Shown here in pieces: positions 1 to 10,034 of a DNA stretch of 64,000 bases (position 1 is its first letter; each line of letters begins with the position of its first letter). The position numbers and the translations under genes are program-made. Location: contig OZ026834.1 of the NCBI GenBank assembly GCA_964023205.1, forward strand, positions 32,836,756-32,900,755, given 5' to 3'. The DNA comes from Lutraria lutraria (Eukaryota; Mollusca; Bivalvia; Venerida; Mactridae). The notes below the pieces were generated by a model. It saw nothing but the letters and a program-made list of their open reading frames with translations. It did no database searches and was not told the DNA's origin.

Positions 1-344
1 TTCTTGGACATCCTCAATAATTTCTAAATTTGACGTTTAAATAGTCCAATACTTGCAGCAGATAGAGTATATTTCAATGTTTGCAAGTTGCATACTTCTT
101 TTATCAATCCAAATAAAATTGTGCGTATTGTAGTAACTATGGCAACACTGGTGACTGTTTAGTGCGGCAGCTCAAAATTCTCCACAATTTCCTGTTGTTA
201 ATACCTAATAACAAACATTTGTAATATCAAAAACGCGCTAAAATGTAACCATGTTATTTTGACGTTATTGTCCATTAATGACGTCATGTCAAACCAATGT
301 TTGGGTGTGTCAGCAGTGGATAACATGCCTTAATCCTAGCGTCA

Positions 345-1225
345 TACTATGCCAAAATGACGTCTGAAGACTAGATGAAACAACAAGCGATTATACAATT
401 CTGTTTCAATTTCGGAAAAAAACACCAATGCAGCATATGGAATTGATGTCAGAAGCTTCCGGAAAGCCTAAGGTGGCTTGCTCATTCGTGCACTAGTGGC
501 ATAAAAGGTTTAGCGAAGGACATGAAACAGTTAGGGATGACACAACCACTGGACGGCCCATCACCAAGCCGGAAAACTGACATAGAACTTGTTCACGACG
601 TTGTGAACAGGGACCGGTCGCCGCATAACATTACATATGAAATAGTGATCGGATGGTTACCGTGGTAAGATGATATTTCACCATGATAATGCACCAGCCT
701 ATGTGTCCAGTTAGTTACAGACAACAATGGAGATTCAGATGGAAGCTAAGATTCTTCAACATTCCCATACCATCGCCTGATCTTATCCGTATGATTTCGC
801 TTTATTTCCACATTTGAAATCTGAGCTCAAAGGGATGGTGTTTCAACTGTTTTGATGAGATATGCAAATCATCTCAGACATACTTGTACACCATTTAGAA
901 AGATTGCTTTGATGGAGTTTTCTCTCATGGAGTAAAGCGCCACCGTAAATGCGTCGCTGTAGGTGGTCAGGACTTTGAAAAAATGTGACACATTTTAACG
1001 TTTATGACGTGACGTTATTGACAATGGCCGCAGGTCTGCAGACATGGTGTTCTTTGTTTGTTTATAGCACAGTAACTTTTCATTTTTTCTGTATGGAATT
1101 TTGTATTCCAGCTCATATTGAACTAACTAAAATGTGCATGTATTAAATATCAGAAAGATCTGTTGCGAAATATTCATTTTATAAACATTGTCCACGAACT
1201 TTTGGATAGCCCCTCGTATGTCTGC
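345..1225 (+). pseudogene. Decayed mariner-family transposase and 3' terminus
   Basis: This is a fossil Tc1/mariner element with no open frame. Translated pieces in shifting frames match mariner transposase landmarks. Near 500-640 there is a stretch reading roughly 'RFSEGHETVRDDTTTGRP', the usual mariner linker before the second helix-turn-helix. Near 678-700 'FHHDNAPAY' matches the catalytic HDNA(P/R) block. Near 775-835 'SYPYDFALFPHLKSELKGM' matches the segment after the third catalytic Asp. At 1190-1220 the text 'ACGAACTTTTGGATAGCCCC' looks like a mariner terminal inverted repeat. I did not find a convincing matching repeat at the left. Stops and frameshifts throughout mean it is inactive. 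Confidence 0.8.
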
Positions 1226-1719
1226 AATTTCATGCAGATGCTTTCCCATGAAAAAAAAAACATTATCCCCATGAGCCTCTAATGCTGTCATTATCCCCAC
1301 TTAGGCTCTATGGCTGGTTTTATAAAAATAACTGTTACTTCAACAAAGTGAAACTAAAGTTATATACTGAAAACGATTAAGGTTTCCCCAAGAGTGAACT
1401 ATTGTTTTTATAGGATTTCATTACACATAGAGCCTAGTAAAACAATTGATTAAACCAGTCATCAGATAAGGCTGGTATAACCTATCAGAGATGACAGTGT
1501 ATAACCATTTACAATACTCTAACCATATTATATGATGCAGTATTACCTTTTCAAACCCAATAATTACAAATGAAATTGATGCACAGAGAATATTGAAGCT
1601 AACAGACTGATACAGTCACAATATTCAGCCATCAATCGGATTTTGTCTAAAGGTTAAAGTTAAGGCATCAAAACACTAGGATACTAAACGCCAATTCTTG
1701 TGGATAAAGATTGTTAAAC
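1226..1719. other. Upstream region of the receptor gene
   Basis: AT-rich non-coding DNA between the mariner fossil and the receptor start codon. No gene or clear promoter motif is visible. The last ~20 bases before the ATG (TGTGGATAAAG...) resemble the bases before the second first-exon copy at 4891, so the duplication extended at least slightly into the 5' flank. Partial inverted similarity of 'GAGCCTA' and 'TAGGCTC' words around 1270-1440 is too short to interpret. Confidence 0.5.
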
Positions 1720-4700
1720 ATGGAACAAAACTCATCACCTAAAACTATCGATGAACCAACGACTGACAAGCAAACAGCATGGTTAGAAGACAAAGAGCAA
1801 GATCTACCTAGCTTAAAAAAACTTCTACGACCAATTTTGTACAGCATGGCTCTCATAGGATGTTATAACTTCAGTGATATTCACAAAAATACTCACAAGA
1901 TTGCATCTGTACAGTCAGTTTTGTCAACAATTTATAGAGCAATCATGTTGATAATGATTCTGCTTAGTGTAGCTAAATTTGGTGCAGCATTTTTCTTCCT
2001 TTCAAATGACCTTCACCAAATGAATGGCTTACTGACTGCTTGGTCAGTCTCTACTGTTGCCACATACTGTGTAAACATGAAGACAACTAGCTCTAGATAT
2101 GGACAGTTTGAGAAAGTTTGTATATTCTGGGACCAGGTAATAATTCACAGTTTTCAAGAGATGGAAATCAGATTTCCTGTATCAAAAATGGAGATAAGAA
2201 TCAAAACAGTGCTCATTACATCTTGGCTCCTTGTGCTGTCTAATGTAGTGGCATATGGTTTACAAATGTATGTCAAAGGACCAGAATTTTCTGTAAGTCC
2301 ATTTGATGACTCACCAGCAATGATTGTGATAATTTTGATGTTAACTACTTTAACAGCAGGCTTGTGGATAATGCCAGTAGCATACGCAATTATCATAAGC
2401 AAAACTATCTATGAAGTGTTCAATGCTTTTAATAAATTCAGTTGTGAATACTGCAAAAAGCATGGATGTAAAATGTCAGATGATTTCCACAAAGTGCGTC
2501 TGCTTCATGCAAATCTTTGCAAGCTTGTGACAGATCTTGATGCTGATCTAGGCTGGTACTATGCCAGTTCTTTCACCTTTTCTATAGGATTGTGTGTATT
2601 CACCCTATACCATATTATAAGGGAATCCTTGTCAACGTATGAGCTTGCATTGTTCATCTTCTGGTTAAGTTCTGTGTTAACCTTCAGCGCACTACTAGCA
2701 TTCTATGCTGCCTATGTGAATGAAGCAGTGAGTATTTTTTGCTCATCTTTTCTTCTAGTTAAAACTTGTTTAGTCCAATTGATAGGGACCTAAATTCTAT
2801 CTATCTATCTTCCATTGAGGTCAGACCCCTCGCGGGGTCTTAGACCTTGCACGCGTCAACCGACAAGAGAAATTATTAAAAAAAAAATTGGTAGGAGAGT
2901 AAAGACATATAAAAGTAAGAGAATCAGAAAAGGTTAAAAATACAGGTTAAAAACAGGGCAGGTGGTTTTATGGTGATATATGTTCAATCTGGCTTACAGC
3001 CTGACTGAACTGATGGCCTGGCAAGTTGGCAATGCCTGGAGGGAGAGCATTCCAGTGTATAATGGTACGGGGATAGAAGGAATACTTATGGTAGTCTACA
3101 GAAGTTGGGATAATCTGGAATGCTTGAGAATGTCTAGATGGTCTGATGAGTTTGACTTTGGATAAAGATAATCCATTTTTTATGGTAACTAAGGGATGTA
3201 ATCCAACTAGTTTTTTACCTTCTAAATAAAGATGACTTCTGGCAATTACAGACAGGCTTGACTGTATTAATATACAGTTGAAGTTTATGACCATTGATAT
3301 ACAAATGTATGTTGGTTCAGTTCTATAAATAATTAGTAACTACCTACAGGATATTTGATATTTTTATTTTTTTCTCACTCCTAAACTTTATTTCAAAGGT
3401 GTTTTTTCATTATGCTTAGAAAACACAGCTTGATTGAAAACAAACTGAGTAATTATTATGACTGAAGCAATACATTAACATTGAATTTTAATTTCATATG
3501 AGGCTTAAAAAACAGCCTGTTCAAACAACTATAATGATTATTGGAAGGAACTGCATCTGAATAAACAAATTAATAGCAATCAATGATCATGAATTGCACA
3601 ATATAGTAATTATATTCTGAACACCAGTATTTACATTAATTAATTAATACAGCATTTGATCCAGACTGTTAAAAGATTTTTTTACATCTACTCTATTATT
3701 GTAGATATATGATATATGTACCATGTGTATGACTAAATGTCAATATGTCAGTAACAATTCTAAGAAACTGTAGTTAACAAATACATAACATGAGCTGTTT
3801 GATTGGTCAGGCACTGGAAACTTTTTAAGTCATTGGTACAATGAATCAGTACTACTAAAGATGCTTCATCTCAAATTTGTTAAAACACAAGCTGAAGATG
3901 TCATTTAAAGTGTTATAACACAAGCTGAAGATGTCATTTAAAGTGTTAAAACACAAGCTGAAGATGTCATTTAAAGACAACATTTTGACTTTTAAGTCCA
4001 ATTCTCAGAGACAATGAATTCTGGCCCAATTAGGACCCTATCAGCCTCAGTAGACAATATCTTAATAAGTTGAGCCCCATTATTGTCTCAATGGGGTTAA
4101 GGTCATTATTTGTACAATAAATGAAGCAACACCTACAGGGTATGATATCAGTCAATTTTGTTTGATTTCAATGCAATAAAAATTTGTTTGAATTGTACAA
4201 TTCATGAACAGACAACATATGAATCCAATGGTTCACTGCAATTCCTCAAATTGAGCAAGTGAAAGAAACGAATCCCTTTTTATCCTTTTACTATCAGAAA
4301 TATTGCAATAATTGACAGTACAAAAAACTCAAGTTAAGTATTTGTTAATGTTAATGAGCGGTTAAATTGGTAAACCAGCGATAACAAACATTAATATATT
4401 TAATGTTCGGATTCATGTGTTGACGATACAGCGTTTAATACAGATGGAGTAAGATCCAATTTTTAAACTAGTAATTCAATAAACCATATGGTTTAATAAA
4501 TTAAACCAGTGGACAAATTTGAAAAATATTGCGATGCTATTGGTTAGAATATAAATCCGAACATTAAAGAATTATATTGCTGTAAGTAAGAACAAGTATT
4601 ATGTATACCTTGATAGAAGAGCAGAGAATAATCAATACATCGGACAGTTTATGTGAATCATTTGTTAGCCTATAACTATTTTTGACGATCCAGTAGCAGG

Positions 4701-7700
4701 ATGACTGAGTGGAAAATTTGTTGAGAAACTCATTTTATAACTACTGATTATATACATAAACACAAATTTGAAATCTTATTTAAAAATATTTAGACATATA
4801 ATTTTAGATGACATCAATGTGACTTTGTTTAGCAGTCTTCAGGTTTAAAAAATAGCTTTATTAACATTTTGTGGATAAAATTCATGAAAAATGGAGGGAA
4901 AATCAATCCCAGAATCTTATGATAAATCAGCCATGGAAAAGAAACAAGCCTGGTTAGAAGTTAATGAAGATGAGATACAAGAACAGAGCTTGAAAAATCT
5001 TCTACGTCCACTTATATACTGCATGGCTCTTGTGGGATGTTACAACTTTACTGATATTCACAAAAAAAAATCAAAGGAGAGAACCAAAAAAGTTTTTTTT
5101 TTCAACATCATATCGAGTGATCGTGTTGATGCTGGTTTTGCTATACTTCGCTAAAACTGTGGCAGCCTTTTTTTATGTCCAGAAGGAAGCTTATCATTTC
5201 ACAGGATTATTATCTGTCTGGTTAGTTTCCCTGATCGTTACATACTGGTGTGATCTTAAAAACAACCAGTACTAAATATGGACAGTTTGAGAAGGTCTGT
5301 ACATTCTGGGACGAGAAAATAGTTCCTGATTTTCTGGAACTGAATATCAAATATCCAACATCAAGAATGAGCAAAATAGTCAAAATAGTGTTAACAGTAT
5401 GTTTTATAGTACTGATTATTAATGTAGTATTTTCTGGATTGCCGATACATATACTCGGACCAGAATTTCTTACAGTTCCATTTGAGGGTACACCGGCGAT
5501 GGTTGCTTGGATTTTAACATTTAATTTTGTCACGTCTGCTTTGCATTTAATACCTTTAGGATACGTTATTATGGTAACCAAGCTAACTTAAGAAGCTTTC
5601 AATGCTTTTAATAAATTTAGTCACAATTACTGTGAAAAGCATGGATGCAAAATGGACAAAGATTTCGACAAACTACGTCGGCTTCATATGAACTTATGCA
5701 AGCTTGTGAAGGACTTTGATGAAGACTTCAGCTGGTACTTTGCCAGTACTTTCACCTTTTACATAGGGATGTGATTGTTTAATCTCTATCAGATTATAAA
5801 GTCACCTATGACGACCTTTGAACTTGTGTTATTCTGTATCTGGTTGATCAGCTTAGTAACATCAAGCACTCTGCTTGCATTTCATGCTTCTTATATAAAT
5901 GATGCTGTAAGTATTCTCATATCTTCTCTAAATCTTTATATATACATCTAATGGTAGATGGATATTTTCAGAGAAAGCTAACATGTTTATTATCAATTTC
6001 ATCAACATGTTCTAAGCAACTATCAAACTGAGTGTAAGGCAAAACAAACAAAGTAATAACGGTAAAATTGTCATATTGTTCTATTTTTTCTAGAAATTTA
6101 ACCTTGCCAATACCTTCCACTGCAGTGACACATGAAACACATTTGCTGACACCAGGTTTTTAGTAATTCTTTGTTACTGTCACCATAGCAAAGCAAGTTT
6201 GATTCTCTTTCAATAACATACCATATTTCTTCTAATAATTGTTCCCACATTAATAAATGCCCCCCCCCCAAACTTATCAAGATTTTTGCAGACGAAACCC
6301 TGCACATGAAATACTACTTTGAAGAGAAACAAGTTTTTCATCATTTATAATCAGAAAAATATGCTCATTTTTATAAGCAGTGGAACAGTACATTCCTATA
6401 AAACAAATAAAAAATAATTCATGTGTTAGAATAGACATGACAACCTATAATCTACCAATCTTCTTGGACTGGTGCTTAGAGTTTACAGAAAATTTATTAT
6501 ATCATCAAAAATGCTCTGTGTTTTATTTGCTATTTATTTCATTAAAAAAACAAAATGTTGTACATGGATCATTAATTTACAGCGTGATAGTTTTTTTATT
6601 TGGTTTCAGCCCCAAGAGAACTATTTGTGGATTTATTGTTACCAAACTTCAATGCTACCTTTAATAAAAAACATATGTTTTAATGTTGCTTAACATTTAA
6701 AATGGACTGATTTGATTGATGGATCAATAGAACAATTTATCTTCAATTATAACATTCACCCTGGAATTAAGACACCAATTATTTATTTGAACTAAGATAA
6801 TTACTGTAACTTAATTGTTTTGGAATTTTGTATTCTACCTGGTTAATTGTTCTGTACTAGAGACTAAAATTCTGAGGGTTCAGTGCAACAGTGTTGTAAC
6901 TCATTTTCAAATAAGAACAAGTTACGACAGTGTTGCGCTGAGCCCTCGAAATGCAAGTAATTGATTTGGATAAAGAACAATGATGACTGATCTTCTGATG
7001 TTCTATTTTATGATACCTATAACTGTATGTTCTATATCAGCACATGCGATGAAAGTGACATGAATAATACAGACATGTATTACAAGATATTTTTCAAAGA
7101 GATGCATTTTCATTTCCACCTCATAATTTGTCTGGTACACCCGCTATTTTATCATCATACCTTATTGTAAAGAATAATTTATATTTCAGACTCACTCCAC
7201 ATCAGCCACAATCTATTATAAATTTCAATGTATAAGATATCATCCTATTTTGAAAGAAGAATTCATATTTATACAATCTATAATATCAATGTACAAGATA
7301 TCATAAAATATAAAGAATGGCTTATATTTCAGGCCCACTCACCATTGGATACAATATATTATATCAATGTACAAGATATTACAGTGGAGAAGCTTGCCCA
7401 GGTAAGACATTTATTTGAGTGTTACAAACACATACATATAATTTTTTATGTTTATTTTCTTAGTTCACAAAATCAAGTGTTATTTTAATTGTTTAAAGAA
7501 ATACTTCTCAGACAGGTTGGCTACAATAAAGCCAAGCAATGAAGTAATTAAGACGTTGTGTGCTTGCACAAGTTTCAATTTTAATACTAGAGCTGTCACA
7601 GAGGTGACTAATACCCCAGCTACTGCTTTGACACTAAGAATGCAATAGTACACTATACGGGTAAGTTCAAGGGGACATAACTCTGCAGTGGATCACTGGG

Positions 7701-9026
7701 CATGAAAATTGTGTCTTGCACATCTACATTTCGTATTGATAATATATTTCAAGTTTCTATTCAATCCCTTGAAAAATGTGGAAGTAGTTTGCTCCACAAA
7801 CTAAGACTGCCATTGTACACTATATGGCTAAGTTCAAGGGCACATAACTCTGGAAAGAGTGAATCGCTGGTAATGAAAATTGTGTTTTGCACATCTACAC
7901 TTCATGGTGATAACATATTTCAAGTTTCATTGCAATTGCTTAAAGAATGTGGAAGTAGTTGGCTCCACAAACTTGAGATATTTTATGTGGACAGACTGAC
8001 CATCGACCGACCGACAGAGTGACTCCAATATATCCCCTCTCAAACTTCGTTTGCGGGGGTATAATAATTACACCTCACCTCCATGTCTATTGCAAGAAAT
8101 GCTTATACCTGAGCTGGCAACAATTATAAATAACACCCTCTGTAACATACTGCACAACTTTTACTAGAAATGTGTCTCTAGGACAGAAATGCCCCCACTG
8201 AGTGCTAAGTTAAAAAGGGGTAATAATTCCTGTGAAATTGTTTGGATTCTAACAGAAATCGAACTTAACATACATGTACAAGAATGGTTTTGTGCGTTTT
8301 CAGTTGAATTTGTTTCTGTCCAAGTTGACTGGTACCCAGATTGGATTTACAACATGTGGACTCCTTGTCATAACAAAGGAATTCATACTAACAGTAAGTA
8401 ATTACATTATATATTTAAAATAACATGTGATTGAAAGTTTCAGTCAGTACAGTACAGCATTTATTTCAGAAAAATATTTTTCAATTATTACCATATAATC
8501 ATCATACTAATGATATATAATGGATATTTGACCAGACGGAACCTTTAATATACATTGTCTGAGAATGTAAACAGGGCTAAGAGATCAGACTAAAAAATAC
8601 AAGCATTTGATTGGCTGAGACCAAGCCTTGTCTCCAAATTAGCCAATCACAAGACAGTATTCTAAGACTCGTTTGACTTACGACTTCAGTCTTTATTGAA
8701 ACATTCCTCAATAAACATACTATTGATTAATACATGGCTAATTAAATTAAATGGCAATAACTCAGTCATATCTGGTGTCTATTTTGTTTTATCATTTCAT
8801 CATATAATTCACGAAAATCATTTGCAGAAATAAAATCACATGTTCTGTCAATTTAGAAACACTTCATGGTATCTGTATCTTAGGACTACAAAGTTATTAT
8901 TGTAAATGTAATTTTATTTAAATAACAAAACCTAATTACTAAATCACTAGAACAATGAAATGTATATTTTAACTACAGATAGCTGGGGTATTTCTGACCT
9001 ACTTTGCTGTGCTCTATACATTATGA
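1720..9026 (+). CDS. Gustatory-receptor-like 7-transmembrane protein, four exons
   Basis: Coding exons are 1720-2727, 7333-7401, 8304-8393 and 8979-9026 (TGA), giving 404 residues, typical for insect-type gustatory receptors and their mollusc relatives (GR/GRL). All three introns are phase 0 and cluster near the C-terminus, which is the intron pattern known for this family. Exon 1 has a short hydrophilic N-terminus ('TAWLEDKEQD') and about six hydrophobic segments. Exon 3 carries the start of TM7 ('QIGFTTCGLLVITKEF'). Exon 4 ends 'LTYFAVLYTL', matching the first half of the insect TYhhhhhQF signature but lacking QF. The first ATG is at 1720; an upstream in-frame TTG at 1711 is less likely. 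Ligand and ion-channel role are unknown. These proteins are expected in the plasma membrane with an intracellular N-terminus. Splicing was inferred by eye. Confidence 0.82.
2796..3300 (-). mobile_element. 3' end of a non-LTR retrotransposon (LINE) in receptor intron 1
   Basis: A 108-residue open frame on the minus strand (3294 down to 2968) ends with 'YSFYPRTIIHWNALPPGI'. This matches the conserved tail of CR1/Jockey-type reverse-transcriptase ORFs, in which 'SFFPRTIxxWNxLP' is typical. Downstream on the same strand is a 3' UTR ending in a short TAGA/GATA-type microsatellite at about 2796-2812, as many CR1-like elements have. The 5' part is missing, as expected for target-primed reverse transcription. 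It lies only ~70 bases after the splice donor of receptor exon 1. Confidence 0.75.
3301..4890. other. Receptor intron, no gene seen
   Basis: AT-rich intron sequence between the LINE fragment and the second first-exon copy. I looked for a separate set of 3' receptor exons that would make the first copy an independent gene and saw none. The only clear structure is the 33-base tandem repeat at 3879-3976. Confidence 0.5.
3879..3976. repeat. Three-copy 33-base tandem repeat
   Basis: Units begin at 3879, 3912 and 3945 (core 'ACACAAGCTGAAGATGTCAT'). They are nearly identical: the middle unit differs by one base (GTTATAAC against GTTAAAAC). Such similarity suggests recent expansion. It lies inside the receptor intron, so the codon-multiple length has no coding meaning here. 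Confidence 0.95.
4891..5906 (+). pseudogene. Broken second copy of the receptor first exon
   Basis: This is a paralogue of 1720-2727, aligning along its whole length and ending in the same place with a good donor (GATGCT|gtaagt at 5906/5907). It begins 'MEGKSIPESYDK' and keeps landmarks such as 'LLRPLIYCMALVGCYNF', 'YGQFEKVCTFWD' and 'EAFNAFNKFS'. It cannot encode a full protein. The frame shifts in A- and T-rich runs at about 5070-5105 and again near 5255-5275. A TAA stands at 5589-5591 where the intact copy has Tyr, and a TGA at 5772-5774 where the intact copy has Cys. It has no 3' exons of its own apart from those at 7333-9026. It was therefore either an alternative first exon of the same gene or the first exon of a tandem gene whose 3' exons are now used by the upstream copy. 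Confidence 0.85.
5907..7160. other. Intron between first-exon copies and receptor exon 2
   Basis: No coding sequence recognised. It holds a short C run (about 6260-6269) and one copy of a palindromic MITE at 6874-6948, annotated separately. Confidence 0.5.
6874..6948. repeat. Palindromic ~75-base MITE, copy 1 of 3
   Basis: A near-perfect hairpin: it starts GAGGGTTCAGTGCAACAG and ends CTGTTGCGCTGAGCCCTC-like sequence in inverted orientation, around a centre 'TCAAATAAGAACAAG'. The same palindrome recurs at 10766-10838 and 39209-39281. No coding capacity, so it is probably a non-autonomous element mobilised in trans. Confidence 0.85.
7171..7401 (+). repeat. Three tandem copies of the receptor exon 2 region
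   Basis: Three successive ~60-95-base units each begin AAAGAA...ATATTT and run into CAATCTAT(A/T)AT...CAATGTA(C/T)AAGATAT. Units start near 7170, 7251 and 7311. Only the third (exon 7333-7401) keeps both an acceptor (ATATTTCAG) and a donor (CCCAG|gtaag) with an open phase-0 frame. Unit 1 keeps the acceptor but reads into a diverged frame without a matching donor, and unit 2 has lost the acceptor. This looks like local exon duplication followed by decay. Confidence 0.75.
7588..8064 (-). mobile_element. ~300-base interspersed repeat with an internal duplication
   Basis: Same family as 31733-32044, in opposite orientation. Its ends read CTAGAGCTGTCACAGAGGTG on the left and CTTCGTTTGCGGGGGTATAA on the right. 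This copy is longer because a ~165-base internal block is present twice (7647-7812 and 7813-7981, sharing 'TTGCACATCTACA' and 'TATTTCAAGTTTC'). Stop codons in all frames. The family resembles a repeat common in bivalve genomes (from memory). It sits in receptor intron 2. Confidence 0.8.
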
Positions 9027-10034
9027 GAATTCTGTGGCATGACAGCAATTCACAATAAAGACAAGAAGACAGAAAGATAACCAAGCCAAAAATGCAGCCA
9101 GTCACTCAGAGCTGAGACATAGTATAGTCAACTTGACATAGATAATTAGGCTTGAAAAAAATAGACATCTTTATGGTTACTTGACCCCAAAACTTAGGGT
9201 GGGAAGGTTGAAAAAAGTGTTGTTTTTTAAAAAATACCTATTGCACTTTGAAGACAGGATTATCTATAAATATATTTTGTACTTTGGATTTCGATGTAAG
9301 AAACTTTATGGTTGGTACTAAAAAACAGAGCGAGTTGGACAACCTTAACCATGGACTATTTTTTCTGGCTTCATGATCCAGAACCAGTGTCTAAGATTCT
9401 GGCAAGTGGTTACACTAATCTTTCATTAACATTCTGATTAGAACAAGTCTATTCTCAATGAAGCGAGGACTTTGGATCTTCACACACACAATCATAAAGT
9501 ACTTTAGATAAGGCCATCCTACAGAAAATTTTGGTTTGCAGCCAAGCCACCTAAACTTCTGAACATGGAATAGTCTAAGTTTTAACACATGGTTTTGGGT
9601 TAGTTCAAGAGCGTGACAAGAGAGGAAAGTTAATATCATAGTCCTATCATTTATGTTGTAAATTCTATTTTATGCCAAAAAATTCAATTAAGATGTCTCA
9701 GCAATGGTTAAACAGAAACCAGAATTCTTCAACCATTATACTTCATTTATATAATTTTGTTTTTTGTTTTAATAAATTCTTATTTATGTATTTATGAGTC
9801 TGAACATTGAAATATGTTCATATATTGTGATGATGTGTATGAATTGTGAACACTACATATAGATAAGAATGGTTGTTGATTTGTCATTCATTTGTATAGT
9901 AAACCATTTGTCTAAATTGAATTAGGTTTTCCCTGAATTAACTGTTCAATTCCTTGTGCATGTATAATATTTTGTCATTGCTGAAAATCTGTTGTACATA
10001 CAAAATAAAAATGTTATGTGGTAGAAGATCTTAC
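9027..10034. other. Receptor 3' flank, no coding exon found
   Basis: This stretch would hold the receptor 3' UTR and possibly the next VPS54 exon. I checked the minus strand for sequence encoding the residues that follow 'EERRTKL' in VPS54 and saw none. The open frame at 9415-9639 does not resemble VPS54. At about 9170-9215 there is a repeat ('GGTTACTTGACCCCAAAACTT') whose reverse complement recurs, with an expanded G run, at 18361-18415. Confidence 0.5.

Noticed and set aside
3879..3976. Tandem repeat considered as a CRISPR-like array
   Set aside because: Units are directly adjacent without spacers and the genome is eukaryotic.
4891..5906. Second receptor first exon as a functional alternative exon
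   Set aside because: Two frameshifts and two in-frame stops relative to the intact copy make a full-length product impossible without recoding.
9415..9639. Minus-strand 74-residue frame considered as the missing VPS54 continuation
   Set aside because: It does not resemble the VPS54 residues after 'HEERRTKL', lacks a phase-2 acceptor at its start, and looks like chance sequence.
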